A stretch of DNA of 64,000 nucleotides from Talinum fruticosum (lineage: Eukaryota > Streptophyta > Magnoliopsida > Caryophyllales > Talinaceae). Shown here piece by piece: positions 1 through 9,884 of the stretch. Made by a program: the position numbers and the translations under genes. How positions within the stretch are numbered: the first letter of the stretch is position 1; the number at the start of each line of letters is the position of its first letter. The notes under the pieces were generated by a model. That model worked only from the letters and a program-made list of their open reading frames with translations. It had not been told where the DNA came from and did not search any database. Where the stretch lies: contig JAITYX010000012.1 in NCBI GenBank assembly GCA_021018815.1, positions 5,939,001-6,003,000 on the forward strand, written 5' to 3'.

Positions 1-611
1 CAATACACTTACTTGATCAAAGTTATTGTATTTACTTTCAATCTTCAACTTACAACTCCCACTCGGTAATTCATTATTTTACGAGTTGTAAGGTCTTGTA
101 CTTAGTTACGGACTCTTCTTACATTCTTTGTAAGGTCCCTTGACTAAGTCTGTAAAGGTTAATTCAGCTTAGTTGTCCCTAGCTGAAAGGGTTATCTCAG
201 CTAGGAAGTACTAGATCGGATAAGGTAACTTTTGAGTCTAGGAAAACTTGTATAGAGTTGTCCAAGGGAGCAACTCGGGTTCGATCAGTTCACGGTATTT
301 TGTGGACTCAAAATAGTGGATTTGACTTCGTGTCCGGATTGACACGGGCCGTGGTTTTCTCGCCCAGGAGGGTTTCCACGTAAAATCTCCGTGTTCTCTT
401 TCCGAGTTCATTCTAGACTCGCAGCAGTCTTGCTTGTACTTGTTTACTACGATTCATTGCATTACGAGTTCAATATTTTCCGACCCCGTGCTTAGACTCG
501 GAATCTGTCTTTGCCTCTTCTCTGTCAAAAAGTGTGTGCTCTCGTAAAGATTTTTCCATCACCCTATTCACCCCCTCTAGGGTGACTCGGACTCTCCCAG
601 AGCAAACCTTC
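1..611 (+). repeat. Copia (Sirevirus-like) LTR, 3' part
   Basis: This is the downstream half of an LTR that starts left of the window. It aligns base for base with 58266-58871, the end of element G's 3' LTR, including the terminal run CTCTAGGGTGACTCGGACTC and the end AAACCTTC. The part containing the TATA box lies outside the window. At 611/612 it passes directly into a minus-strand Ty3 gag frame, so it inserted into that older element. The final A of the usual CTTCA end is replaced by G. Whether it is a solo LTR or one end of a full element cannot be seen. Confidence 0.85.
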
Positions 612-906
612 GGAAGGGCATAATAGGCATGCTCTGTTCCGTGGTGGCTTGCACTTGTTCTTGCACTTGTTGTGCGACAGTCGTTTTAAGGGTCTCTATT
701 AAGTTCGAAGAGCCCCTAGGGTGACGTACCCCTCCAACAAGGTGTGGCGGTTGCTCGGTAGACCACAGAGATGATTCCGCCTCCTCGGCTTGAGGAGCGT
801 CGCGGGATTGGCACTCCTTAGGCATTAAACGATGAGGGTGAGGGACCGGTGGGTTAGTTGTGTCCTGCATCATCTTGGGTCGAGATCGAGTGCCACTGGT
901 GGCCAT
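612..906 (-). pseudogene. Ty3-type gag N-terminal fragment, cut by a Copia LTR
   Basis: A minus-strand frame opens with ATG at 906 (MATSGTRSRPKM...) about 14 bases downstream of a Ty3-type primer binding site, where gag is expected. About 98 codons remain, rich in Gln, Pro and charged residues, with no conserved capsid motif. The frame then runs into the Copia LTR whose last base is at 611, and the final residues before the stop are LTR-derived. Position and orientation support a gag start. The capsid part and pol lie outside the window or are lost. The protein family cannot be fixed from this piece alone. Confidence 0.5.
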
Positions 907-919
907 ATGCTACCTTCCT

Positions 920-938
920 CCCCACAGACGACGCCAAA
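920..938 (-). other. Ty3 primer binding site
   Basis: On the minus strand the bases just after the LTR read TTTGGCGTCGTCTGTGGGG. This closely resembles the TGGCGCCGTCTGTGGGG primer site common in plant Ty3 elements and their non-autonomous derivatives. One base has changed (GCC to GTC), a C-to-T step expected at a methylated CpG. Confidence 0.7.
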
Positions 939-940
939 CT

Positions 941-1557
941 ATTTCCGGAGAAAACCGAGTTGATGATGTGGATTGATGATTCGGAGAGAGGAAGGATTTA
1001 CCACACCGGTTCTAAGGACGTGGCACGATCTATCCTATTCCACGTGGCGACCGCTCGAACTCGCAAAGGCGAAGCCCGGGTGGTGGATCCCGGGAACGCC
1101 CTCCGACGCTCAAGTTAGTAGTGAAGTAAGTTGGATGGATCGAGGAGAGCTTCCTCAATGTGTGTGGGGGATTCCTTGGGAGTTGAGAAGTTTTCCAAAG
1201 ATGGAAGTTACGAGGATGAGTGTGGATGAACGTTGATGAACGTTGATGAATGTTAATGAATGTTGAGAGCTTAGGAAGCTTGGAGGTATGATTATGAGAA
1301 AGATGAGACTTTGTGAAATGTGAACACAACATGTCCCTTGGGATTGGAAAATGGTGTGTATTTATAGGATATTTTAAAGGGGTAATAGAGTAATTTACCG
1401 TGGCTTAGGGGAAACCCTAGCCCTAATGGGCTTTGGGCTTCTACCTGGTCCGTTAAGGGTTGGCTTGGGCCGAGATCTCCATTACCCCGACTAATTAGGC
1501 ACAATTAGCTGGTGACGTGGCTGGTGAGCTGATATGATTCGGGAAATACCCGAATCA
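941..1557 (-). repeat. Ty3-type LTR (minus strand)
   Basis: Read on the minus strand, an LTR of about 617 bp runs from TGATTCGGG at 1557 to CCGGAAATA beside the primer site at 938. A TATA box (CTATAAATA) lies at 1367-1359 on the minus strand, in the right place for the LTR promoter. The first 23 bases form an inverted repeat with 9-base arms. The exact start is inferred from this TG-initial palindrome, because no second LTR copy is present for comparison. The LTR plus primer site and gag stub suggests the 5' end of a Tat-like or LARD-type element. Confidence 0.6.
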
Positions 1558-2167
1558 AGTTGAATAATTTATCTTATAACTTTACTTCCAAATGGATGTT
1601 GAAGTCAATGAATAGCTCCCTTAATGAAAATCCAGAGTTTCATAGTACCAAATTACCCACAAAAATTCACCAATGATAACCCTAAAATTGCAATATGAGA
1701 TTAATCTATTTTCTTAGGTCATTGAGCACGAAGGAGCATCCAAATTAAACAAGAAAAGTTTACTAATTGGTGCTAGCCACAATCATCGGAGAGGAATAGG
1801 GGAACTCGGAAGGGAGAGATGGAATCAGGTACAGAGCAATGAAAAGGAAAGACAAGCAAATGAAATGGTTTTTGATTGGCACGACGTCGTTTTGCTTTCT
1901 ATCGCAAAAATCCGTCGTAATATATCTACATTGTTTTTAACTCATTTTATTTAACATTTGTCACGCGTATTACTATATATCACAACTAGTTTCTAGCCTC
2001 ATTGTCAAAAACTATTATATATCACAACCAGTTTCTAGGCTCATTGTCAAAAACCATTACTTGTATCGGGAGAAAATAAACTCATTGTTATTAAATACCC
2101 TTTTACAAAGAGAAATGCAACCACTTACAAGTTTTGGTCATAATTGTAGTATTCTTTTGTAGTATTT
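1558..2167. other. AT-rich stretch without a recognised gene
   Basis: No coding frame or known element is recognised. A 26-base near-repeat lies at about 1972-2049 (two copies of a TATATATCACAAC...GTTTCTAG stretch followed by CTCATTGTCAAAAAC). Otherwise this is ordinary AT-rich intergenic DNA up to the hAT target duplication at 2168-2175. Confidence 0.5.
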
Positions 2168-3226
2168 GTCATTATTAGGGTTGGGGGCAACGTGCTTGGG
2201 TCGGGGCCGGCCCATCACTATAAAGGGTCGGGCTAGGCCGGGGAAAAATATAAATGGGCTGGGCAGGTCATGGCCCAGCTGACTCTGACCCGCCGAATAA
2301 TCGCCCATGGGCTGGAGCTAAACATGAATTGACGTTAGTGCTTGGTCCCTAACACACCCCCTCCCCAATATTTTTGGATAAAATCAACTAAGGTTTCGCT
2401 TGAAATCATGTCGTACTAATTTCGAGAGGTGGGTTTGTTTTAAAAGCATCACATCAAATTTTCGATTAGCGAAGATTTTTCATAAACTTACAAAATCCGA
2501 TCCCGAGGATCCAAGGCAAAGGTCTCATAAGTCCATTACACATAGGCAAGCCTATGAATGCTTAGTCTAATGCTCATAAACTACAGAAAACATAGTACAA
2601 AAGGGAAAAGACTAGAATGTTCCCCCTCTTGATCTGCTAAGTTGTGGAGAATTTCTTCCTGCCATGAGAACTCGAGGAAAACATAGGATCATCCCTTCTA
2701 CTTGAAGATTTCTAGGCAAGCTTTTTCTAGCAAGCTGTGGGGATAGTGTCTTCAAGTACCTTTGGAATAACAAAGCTAAAATCATCCTGATTGATATGAC
2801 TGTATTGTGGATTCTTCTCTAGAAAATGTATAACTTCGAGAAAGACATCTCACTTTCTTGCCGAGTGGGAGTTACATAATGTGCATCCAACTTGGAGTAA
2901 TATGATGACAGTCATTGCAATCAACACCAATAACTCCTATCTAGTGACCCCTGAATGAAAACCCCAACAAAAAAATCATCAAACATAGCATACCTAAGAT
3001 ATTCCTTCACTATCCATCCCTAAGATAGGAGAACAAAAGCATTATTAATCACCTGAATATCTTTCCGATTAGAGTTAAAAGACTGCAATGCTTGAAATGA
3101 AGCACTCATGGTTAAAGCTATCAAGAAGTATCATAGTTGAAACCATTTCAAATTTTGGTGCATACTAACACCAACCAAATATTTATATAATAACATCAGG
3201 TACAACAATCAGACTCATGAGTTTGT

Positions 3227-3505
3227 TTAAAAAACAGCCAAAGCCCAAATAAGAAAGTCAAAAGAACAACCGAGGCCAGCGGTTAAACTAGGAAGAAGCT
3301 GAATATATAACGCCGATAACAAAAATAAAGAATGCTTAAAAATGGGAAAGTGATCATGTTCGAAACAAGAGCAAGCTAATGTAGAAAGTTCCAACAAATT
3401 TTGCACATAAATCATGGTCTTGGTGGAGCTGGGAATTAAATATGTTAAAGCACAAGAAGGAAGTTCATCCAACATTTGAACAAATATAAGTCCTTGACCA
3501 TGCAA
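3227..3505 (-). pseudogene. Exon-like cargo ORF in the hAT element, product unknown
   Basis: A 92-codon open stretch on the minus strand with gene-like composition (MHGQGLIFVQMLDELPSC...) and hydrophobic helical segments, ending in TAA. It has no recognisable motif. It follows a CT-rich leader and a possible donor (CTCG|GTACTT, near 3923) on the same strand, so this may be a captured host-gene fragment. I do not recognise the parent gene. A chance frame remains possible. Confidence 0.3.
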
Positions 3506-3980
3506 AATGAATTTAGTTGATTAAGGCCTTAGTATAAACTTCAACAAAGATTTGTCAACATCATACCCAAAATATCATTCTGGTACAATAATTCAATCTT
3601 TTGCACAAAAGCAACTAATAATATCCAAGCGGGTTAATCTAAAGAACAACCATATTCTTTCACGGGGTTAAGCGGCAAAACAAAGTAAAACTTGAAACTA
3701 TCCCCATAATTCCGAATTGTCCATTACACTATTCATCATTAACCTAGATAATACTCAGAGAAATTACCCAAAAATGACCCAATGAAATTCCCAAAACAGA
3801 AATGGGACACTAGAATTCTCAAAATGGGGTAGTAATGCCCCGTACCCGAACGAGAAACTCAACGAAAAGGGCAGAAATGAAAGAGAGAGAAAGAGGGAAT
3901 TTTTGAAAAATACAAAGCAAGTACCGAGGAGTGCGGGCGAGAAGGTAGTGGCGCTGGCCAAATTAGGGTTTCGATGAAGT

Positions 3981-4213
3981 AGAAAGAGAGAGAGAGAGAG
4001 AAAGCCGATTCATCGAGCAACGTAAGAAGAGCGACGGTGGCGAAGGCTTCGGGCTCCGGTTCACCGGTGACGGTGGTGAGATGGTGGAAGAGCGACGGCG
4101 AGAGACACGAGAGAGACAGGGCGTGCGAGAGAGAGAGAGAGAGAGAGAGAGCAATGGCGGTGAGAGACAGGGCGTGCGAGAGAGTAATGGTAGCGAGAGA
4201 AAGAGAGAGCGAG
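3981..4213 (+). repeat. (GA)n-rich tract in the hAT element
   Basis: Two simple runs of GA (3985-4001 and 4130-4152) lie within a purine-rich block. Read on the minus strand this is the CT-rich type of sequence common in plant 5' leaders. It produces Arg-Glu-rich frames on plus and Ser-Leu-rich frames on minus that are not genes. Confidence 0.8.
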
Positions 4214-4413
4214 CAAGAGACAAGGCGTTCGTGAGCAATGACCCTTTTGCTTTGACCGAGTTAGTGGCCCGTGGCTGACTCGTTAATGGCCTATCTTCAC
4301 ATGACCCTTTTCAGCTCGACCCTTTTATTACTAAACTTGGGCTTCGACCCTTTTTTTCAACTCGACCTGCTGCCCAATGGGTACCTTGCCCATTGGCCAA
4401 CCCTAGTCATTAT

Positions 4414-5559
4414 CTATTATTTTTATTTTTTAATGGTAAGTGGACTATTCCACCATTCAGCTTCTTTTATAAAATGTAACCCTAGTGGGCTATTGGGTGG
4501 GACAAGGATGCACAATAATTAGATTACGCCTGCCGGAGGTCAACTATTAAAACCAAGCTTACCAGGAGTTTACCGGACTCCATAACTTCCACCAAGGAAA
4601 TTATGATTCAAGCTTTGGTGGACGAGTGTAGAAACTAATTCACATAGCAATTGAGCCAAGTATTCTTGATATTGTCTAATTTTTTTTTTTGTTTGCAACA
4701 TTACCACCAACAATTTATATATAGTAATAATTGTTTATAATTTGATTTTTCTTTTTATGTAAGTTCATTTCATTTTAAAATGGATAACGAATGTTGTTAA
4801 TAATTTACAACTCCTTTTTCGATATTTATAACTGATGTTTTCATGGTTGGTGGATATTGAATGGAAAAAATGCTAAAATAAATAAAAAAGGATATTTTTA
4901 TTCTTCATTTGAGCCTAAAGTTCCATCTATCTCTCTCTCTCTTGCAGACCCTCTCTTTCTCTTCCTCACTTTCTCACTCGTTCGGCATCTTTCGGTCTCT
5001 CTCTCTTTCTCTCTCGCTTTACGAAGGTGAGTCTCTCACTTTCGAAGGTTAAAGTCGCCCAATAATTATCTTTTATAACCTCGAGTTTCATAATTTGATC
5101 AATTTGATACCTCACTCAAATAAACCTTCTTAGCAAATTTCTAATTGCAAACTCAACCATTATCGTCAATGCAATTTGAAAACCGAGGAAAAGATGAAAA
5201 AATGAAGAGAGAGGATGGTTCATTCATAGAGAGGAAAGAACTTATAGTGATATATGATAGAAGAAGATGACGAAGAAAGAAAGAAATTACCCATGAGAGC
5301 TACTCCATTACTTTTTTCCTTTAAACCTAATAAAAAAATGCTCGGGGTGATAGCGAGTGGGGTAAAGTAATAAAAGGGGTATTTTAGTTTTGTCAATGTT
5401 ACGAGCACCTGTTTCAGGCAAAATCACCTATATTTGTAAAATCATAATAATCTTGGGGAGAAGGCGTCCAAAATCATTTTCCGTAATTCATGGGTAAAAT
5501 TTCAATTGACACGAAGGTACGAATACTCAAATCTATTTTAAAATAGAGTAGATCTTGGA
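4414..5559. other. No intact gene; CT-rich leader-like block
   Basis: Mostly AT-rich DNA. At about 4930-5035 there is a pyrimidine-rich stretch ending in AAG|GTGAGT, a consensus plant splice donor, which looks like a 5' leader and first-exon end. No open frame or downstream exon can be linked to it. It may be a relic of a gene or of a transposon cargo. Confidence 0.4.
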
Positions 5560-5577
5560 TTATATATATATATATAT

Positions 5578-5657
<80 letters not shown>
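5560..5657. repeat. (TA)n microsatellite
   Basis: About 98 bases of nearly pure TA with a single GA interruption near 5579. The Ile-Tyr repeat frames seen here are artefacts of the repeat. Confidence 0.95.
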
Positions 5658-5662
<5 letters not shown>

Positions 5663-5663
5663 G

Positions 5664-5894
5664 ATGTCCCTAATAGGAGGTGATCTGTCCGGTAATTCCA
5701 CCTTCGAGCTCCGATCCCACTTGTTCATACTTATAGAATCTCCGTTAATGTGCGAGAGGTCTCGCATCGGCCTCGCGGAAGAAGCGGATGTGAAGGCCAT
5801 TAAGTCACCTGCTGATCTCCTCCCCGACTCTCCGGACATCCTCTTTCTCTATCCCACTCTATCCAAGCGATCGAGTTTTGCTTCTTTCCTGTAA
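5664..5894 (+). other. Exon-like ORF ending at a splice donor
   Basis: An open stretch of 76 codons begins at ATG 5664. It has balanced composition (ends ...[17 protein letters not shown]) and meets a consensus donor at 5890/5891 (TTCCT|GTAAGT). The base composition is higher in GC than the flanks, as in a coding first exon. No homologue is recognised and no further exon is seen before the next microsatellite at 5976. It could be a gene remnant or transposon cargo. Confidence 0.3.
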
Positions 5895-5975
5895 GTCGAT
5901 CGATCTTGATTTGTTCTCCTCCCCTTTCCGTAGAGATCTGAACTCTATGATTCGATTCTTTATTCTATTCTCGAA

Positions 5976-6087
5976 TACACACACACAAACACACACACAT
6001 GTGAATATGTGTGCGCGGACACACACAAACACACACGCATGCACGCACGCATGCACGCGCGCACACACGGATATATATATATATATA
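5976..6087. repeat. Compound (CA)n / (CG-CA)n / (TA)n microsatellite
   Basis: Runs of ACAC, then alternating GCATGCACGC with strong Z-DNA-type purine-pyrimidine alternation (6030-6068), then TA repeats from 6071. The right-hand TA run borders the small MITE that follows. Confidence 0.9.
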
Positions 6088-6209
6088 ATTCAAATGAACA
6101 CTCTCCTTTAAATGTGCTCCATCATTAGATAAGCACTTAAGATCTTACTCATCCAATCTTAATTTAAGATCTTAATTGTCCTATCACAATTTAGGGGTCT
6201 AAATTAAAA

Positions 6210-6214
<5 letters not shown>
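6088..6214. mobile_element. Short MITE inside a (TA)n run
   Basis: About 127 bp of unique sequence sits between two TA runs (6071-6087 and 6215-6260). It starts ATTCAAATGAACACTC, close to the end sequence TTCAAATGAGCCCTC of the larger element at 6261. Placement inside TA microsatellites resembles Micron-type MITEs. Any target duplication is hidden by the repeat. Confidence 0.5.

Positions 6215-6260
<46 letters not shown>
6215..6260. repeat. (TA)n microsatellite
   Basis: Pure TA repeat of about 46 bases between the short MITE and the large inverted-end element. Confidence 0.95.
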
Positions 6261-6264
<4 letters not shown>

Positions 6265-6333
6265 GGAGGGTTCAAATGAGCCCTCCCATTTGGGTGAGCC
6301 TCAACTTTAGATGAGCACTTTTAATCTGAACCA

Positions 6334-6759
6334 TTGAACTTTCAATCAAAGACTGAGATTAAAAAGGAAAATTATAATTTTAAAAAAAGGAAAAATATAT
6401 ATTTTTCACGCGAGAGGGCGAAGGAGGGTCTCGACGCCTTTGCTGAGCCCTCATTCTCACGTTTTTCTCCTCTCTCTCCCTCTCCCGTCGGAGCTCTCCC
6501 CGATGCTGGCATCTACCTTCCGGCCTCCTCCCACCGCCGGCCTTCGTTCTCGAGCCCTTTCTCGTCCGTCCCTCGCCAACGCTCGCTAGTTTGTGCTCAC
6601 TCGTTCGTCCTCTCTACTCGGTGGCTACCCTCTCCGAACTCGCTCTGTTGCCTAGACACCGGCGTCACCAGCCCATCCTTGGCCACCTTCCGTCCTGCCT
6701 TGTCTATCTCTCTCTCCTCCCTTGTTGAGGAGCACGACCCCACCGGAAATTGTAAGTAA
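6334..6759 (+). pseudogene. Left-arm exon-like leader with splice donor
   Basis: A GC- and CT-rich open stretch in the left inverted end, Ser/Pro/Leu-rich, ends at GGAAATT|GTAAGTAAG near 6752. The right arm carries a related block on the opposite strand. No protein family is recognised. The composition is that of a plant promoter-proximal leader or first exon rather than a conserved domain. It may drive transcription into the element from both ends. Confidence 0.35.
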
Positions 6760-7518
6760 GAGTTTCAATTAAATCTAGGTTTGCAATTCCTTTGTCTCTC
6801 GATCCCTTCTTTGTCTCTCTCTCTCGATCCCCCACTCTCTCTCTTTATCTCTAGCCACAGCCCATCTGTCTCCCCCAGCAGCCTATCGCCACTAGAAATA
6901 GACAATGGGATCGAGGCCATCTTGGAGACGTTTTCGGGTATGTTTTCTTGCTCATCTTGTTTCTGTTTTTCTTAATTTTGTCGATTAAAATGCTTTTAAT
7001 TGTTTTTCTTACATATTGACATTTGAAGCGGTGATTAATTTGCTCATCTTATGGATTTTTGGATTTTGTGGATTATGAAACTTGTGATGAATTTTGTGGA
7101 TTTCAAACTGGTGATGAATTGTGTCGATTTGATATTTTGGACAATATTATATGTAAGGACGGCCTGTTGCCATTGAGACGGGGGAGCATAAACAAGTAAA
7201 TTCGAAGTTATTTAGAGCGGATTGCTTATTCTATTTTTGAGTCTGTTTCTTTTTTATTTGCAAATAGAAGTTGTAATAAGACTGCCCATGTGCCGACCAA
7301 GCATGCTTTAGTTGAGAGGAGTTGTAGAACTTGGTCTAGGAATTGCCCCGAGATCTTGCTATTCATGCTTGACAAACTTAATTTATTAGTTGAATGTCAT
7401 GGTGTATGACTTTAGTTGACTCTAATCGTGAATAACTCATTTTGCTTGTTGATTTTGGGCACTTGAATTGAGTATTGAAGTTGATGTGGTTTCTCAGGTG
7501 TATTGGTGATTTTTGTGT

Positions 7519-7590
7519 ACCCTATTAGCTCAATGGAAGAGGATTTGTGTGAAATGCGGAAAAGGTGTAGGTTCAATTCCTACATAGGCT
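7519..7590 (+). tRNA. tRNA-like sequence, degenerate
   Basis: A 72-base cloverleaf-like segment. Its acceptor strands are ACCCTAT and ATAGGCT (one mismatch), the A-box-like stretch is TAGCTCAATGG, and the T arm GTAGG-TTCAATT-CCTAC includes the B-box-like GGTTCAATTCC. A seven-base anticodon loop GTGAAAT would give GAA, but its stem needs several G-T pairs. It is related to the minus-strand copy at 9460-9530. It is probably a tRNA-derived relic inside the transposon rather than a working tRNA. Confidence 0.5.
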
Positions 7591-8560
7591 TTGTTTGTGT
7601 TCTTCTCTTAATTGTACATCGGAACCCTCATTTGAGTTCACTCCGGCTATTTTGTTTTTGTTCTTCTCTTAATTATGCAAATTGTCCGAGCAACTAGAGA
7701 TGTGCATAAAACACCCCATTTGAGTGGAAAGTCTGTTGTGTTTCCAGGAATGTTTCCCCTACTTGGAGAAGCTTTATAAAAAACTTGCCAACATTAGTAA
7801 CCATCAAAAACTTGCCAAATTCTAGCCTTAGAAGGCATGTATATAAAAAATCACAGTTTAACCAAAATGGGAAGGGGAAAAAGAAAATTCAATTTACAAC
7901 CATTTCTCGAAACCAACATCAAGTTTGAAGTTCCGTATTAAACAAAGGAGAGTTTCTTTGTCCCTTTGAGTACCTAATTCAGTAGCAAATTGTACCTTGA
8001 ATCAACAATGCTTCCCAAACAATGCTTCAGACATGCTTCTTGATAATTGTTATTGTTGCCTTGGATCGAATAGTAGCGTATCTTGAAAGTGTATGCCATC
8101 ACATAGCTTCTTGGACGGGAGGGTTTTATCCCGCGACTAATTGTGGCTGTGATATCATCAATCTTGCCTTGCTTGAATAGTTTCTTTTTCCTTCTCTTGC
8201 ATCTGCTCGGGTAGGATCTTCATCGCCTATTCTAGCTAAAATCTCTGGTCCACGCATTTAAGGAAGTAACCATACCTCTGTAAAACACAACATATCTTTC
8301 TATTTATTTGTAGCCCCCATTGCTATGCCTTTCCTATCCGTATAATGTACACATTTCGATAAAAGGAATTACGAGAACAATAAAAGAAAACAGTAAGAAT
8401 TCAGTATATATAGTGTGTCAAAGTGCAAAAGCATCTCTTTACGTCGGACAATTAGCAACTCGCTTCATAAAGATGATAACTACATTTGCAAAAATCTCAC
8501 CACTTGTATAAATCGAAGGAAGTACGCTACCCTTAGACTTCTCAGCTGGCATGTAGAAAA

Positions 8561-9434
8561 TGTCTCAAAAATAAAAAATTTTGCTTGAAAACTAGGAACT
8601 CATTATGCTGAAATTAGAACTCTTACTGTTACTACTCTTTCCTCTATGGTATAACCTTCTAACTTCATTTTTAGGTGTGTCCATAGCCCCGGCTGCTCAA
8701 AAATAAACTTCCTTCAACTTTTACGCGTATGTCTTGCTTGGCAACGACACTTGTTCTATCCTAGATTGAACTTGCTAGCAACTGCACTTGTTCGATCAAT
8801 TGGAGGGCATATCCATCAAAAGATGTGTAAAATATAACTAAAAATTACCTCAAATATTACATACTAATAAATGGAAAAAAAGTCTCAAAAAAAAAATCTG
8901 CTGAAAATTAGGAACTCATTATGCTTGAAATTAGAACTCTTTCTTTTACTACAATTTCCTCTATGGTATAACCTTTTAACTTCATTTTTAGCCGTGTCCG
9001 TAGCTGTGGCTTCTCAAAAATAAACTTCAACTTCTATGTGTATGTCTCACTAGCAACGACACTTGTTCTATCCTAGACTGAACTTGCTAGCAACTACACT
9101 TGTTCGATCAATTGGAGGGCATATCCATCAAAGATGTGTAAAATATAACTTAAAACTACCTCAAATATTAAATAACAATAAATGTAAAAAATGTCTCAAA
9201 AATAAAAAATTCTCGCTGAAAATTAGGAACTCATTATGCTGAAATTGGAACTCTTGCTTTTACTACAATTTCGTCTATGGTATAACCTTCTAAATTCATT
9301 TTTAGGCGTGTCCGTAGCCCTGGCTGCTCAAAAATAAACTTCCTTCAATTTTTACGCGCATGTCTTACTAGCAACGACACTTGTTTTATCCTAGACCGAA
9401 CTTGTTAGCAACCGCACTTGTTCGAGTCAACTTT
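8561..9434. repeat. Tandem array, ~315-bp unit, 2.8 copies
   Basis: Three head-to-tail copies begin at 8561, 8881 and 9192, each with TCTCAAAAA followed by a GAACTCATTATGCT block, a TATGGTATAACCTT block and AACGACACTTGTT. Units are about 320 and 311 bp, and the last stops after about 243 bp. The copies differ by scattered changes, so the array is not recent. No coding frame spans it. Confidence 0.9.
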
Positions 9435-9459
9435 TATGCATGTTTCTAGTTTTGTTTTC

Positions 9460-9530
9460 AGCCTATGTGGGATTTGAACCCACATCTTTGTGTAATAACA
9501 CAAATGCTCTACCAATTGACTTAATAGGCG
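9460..9530 (-). tRNA. tRNA-like sequence, minus strand
   Basis: On the minus strand, 71 bases form a good cloverleaf. The acceptor is CGCCTAT/ATAGGCT with one mismatch at the first pair. The D arm ends GGTAGAGC. A TTTGT/ACAAA anticodon stem closes an eight-base loop (GTTATTAC), and a perfect GTGGG-TTCAAAT-CCCAC T arm follows. The B-box GGTTCAAATCC is intact. The oversized anticodon loop leaves the identity unclear and argues for a pseudo-tRNA. It mirrors the plus-strand copy at 7519-7590, and similarity stops at the tRNA ends. Confidence 0.55.
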
Positions 9531-9884
9531 TCCAAGGTTTCATAGACATAGACACTGAATTCAGATTTAGCTATAGAAAGACATTTAAGTACAATTCATA
9601 ACTTGCAACTAGGGAATGCTCGCTATAGTTTCATGTCGAAGAAGAAGAACCATGGGAGTTCTAATCCTAAACCATAAAAGGTGAGAAGAAAAAGGATCAT
9701 GGCGGTTTCATGATGTTACTTGCAGCTTTTGATTTATCTCAAATAAATCCTCTGCAACCTGAGCTCACAAAAGTTCTCCTAGAAATGAAGTTCATAAACT
9801 GTAATCAAACTGCTTATTTATGTTGCTCATATCAACATGATGCATTGCCGATACCTTCAGCCCATAATTAAGAGAAATTATATT

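Larger units (their letters stand above)
2176..4405. mobile_element. Non-autonomous hAT transposon with gene-like cargo
   Basis: The 2230-bp element starts TAGGGTTGG and ends CCAACCCTA, an exact 9-base terminal inverted repeat with looser similarity beyond it. It is flanked by identical 8-bp direct repeats, GTCATTAT, at 2168-2175 and 4406-4413. Eight-base duplications and short TIRs are diagnostic of the hAT superfamily. The subterminal zones are rich in GGGCC and GACCC motifs (2200-2320 and 4240-4380), as is common for hAT ends. No transposase frame is present, so mobility would need a partner in trans. On the minus strand the interior looks like pieces of a host gene: a CT-rich leader at 4215-3975, a possible splice donor near 3923, and an open 92-codon stretch at 3505-3227. 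Confidence 0.85.

Noticed and set aside
4037..4278. Two overlapping Arg-Glu-rich frames
   Set aside because: Direct product of (GA)n repeats in the hAT element.
5474..5839. 121-residue minus-strand frame with a long Ile-Tyr repeat
   Set aside because: The repeat is the (TA)n microsatellite read in frame, with no domain on either side.
7519..7590. Plastid or mitochondrial DNA insertion
   Set aside because: Only the tRNA-like part resembles a tRNA. No organelle genes flank it, and it does not match the plastid tRNAs I can recall.
8561..9434. CRISPR-like array
   Set aside because: Units are ~315 bp head to tail without short repeat-spacer structure, in a plant genome.
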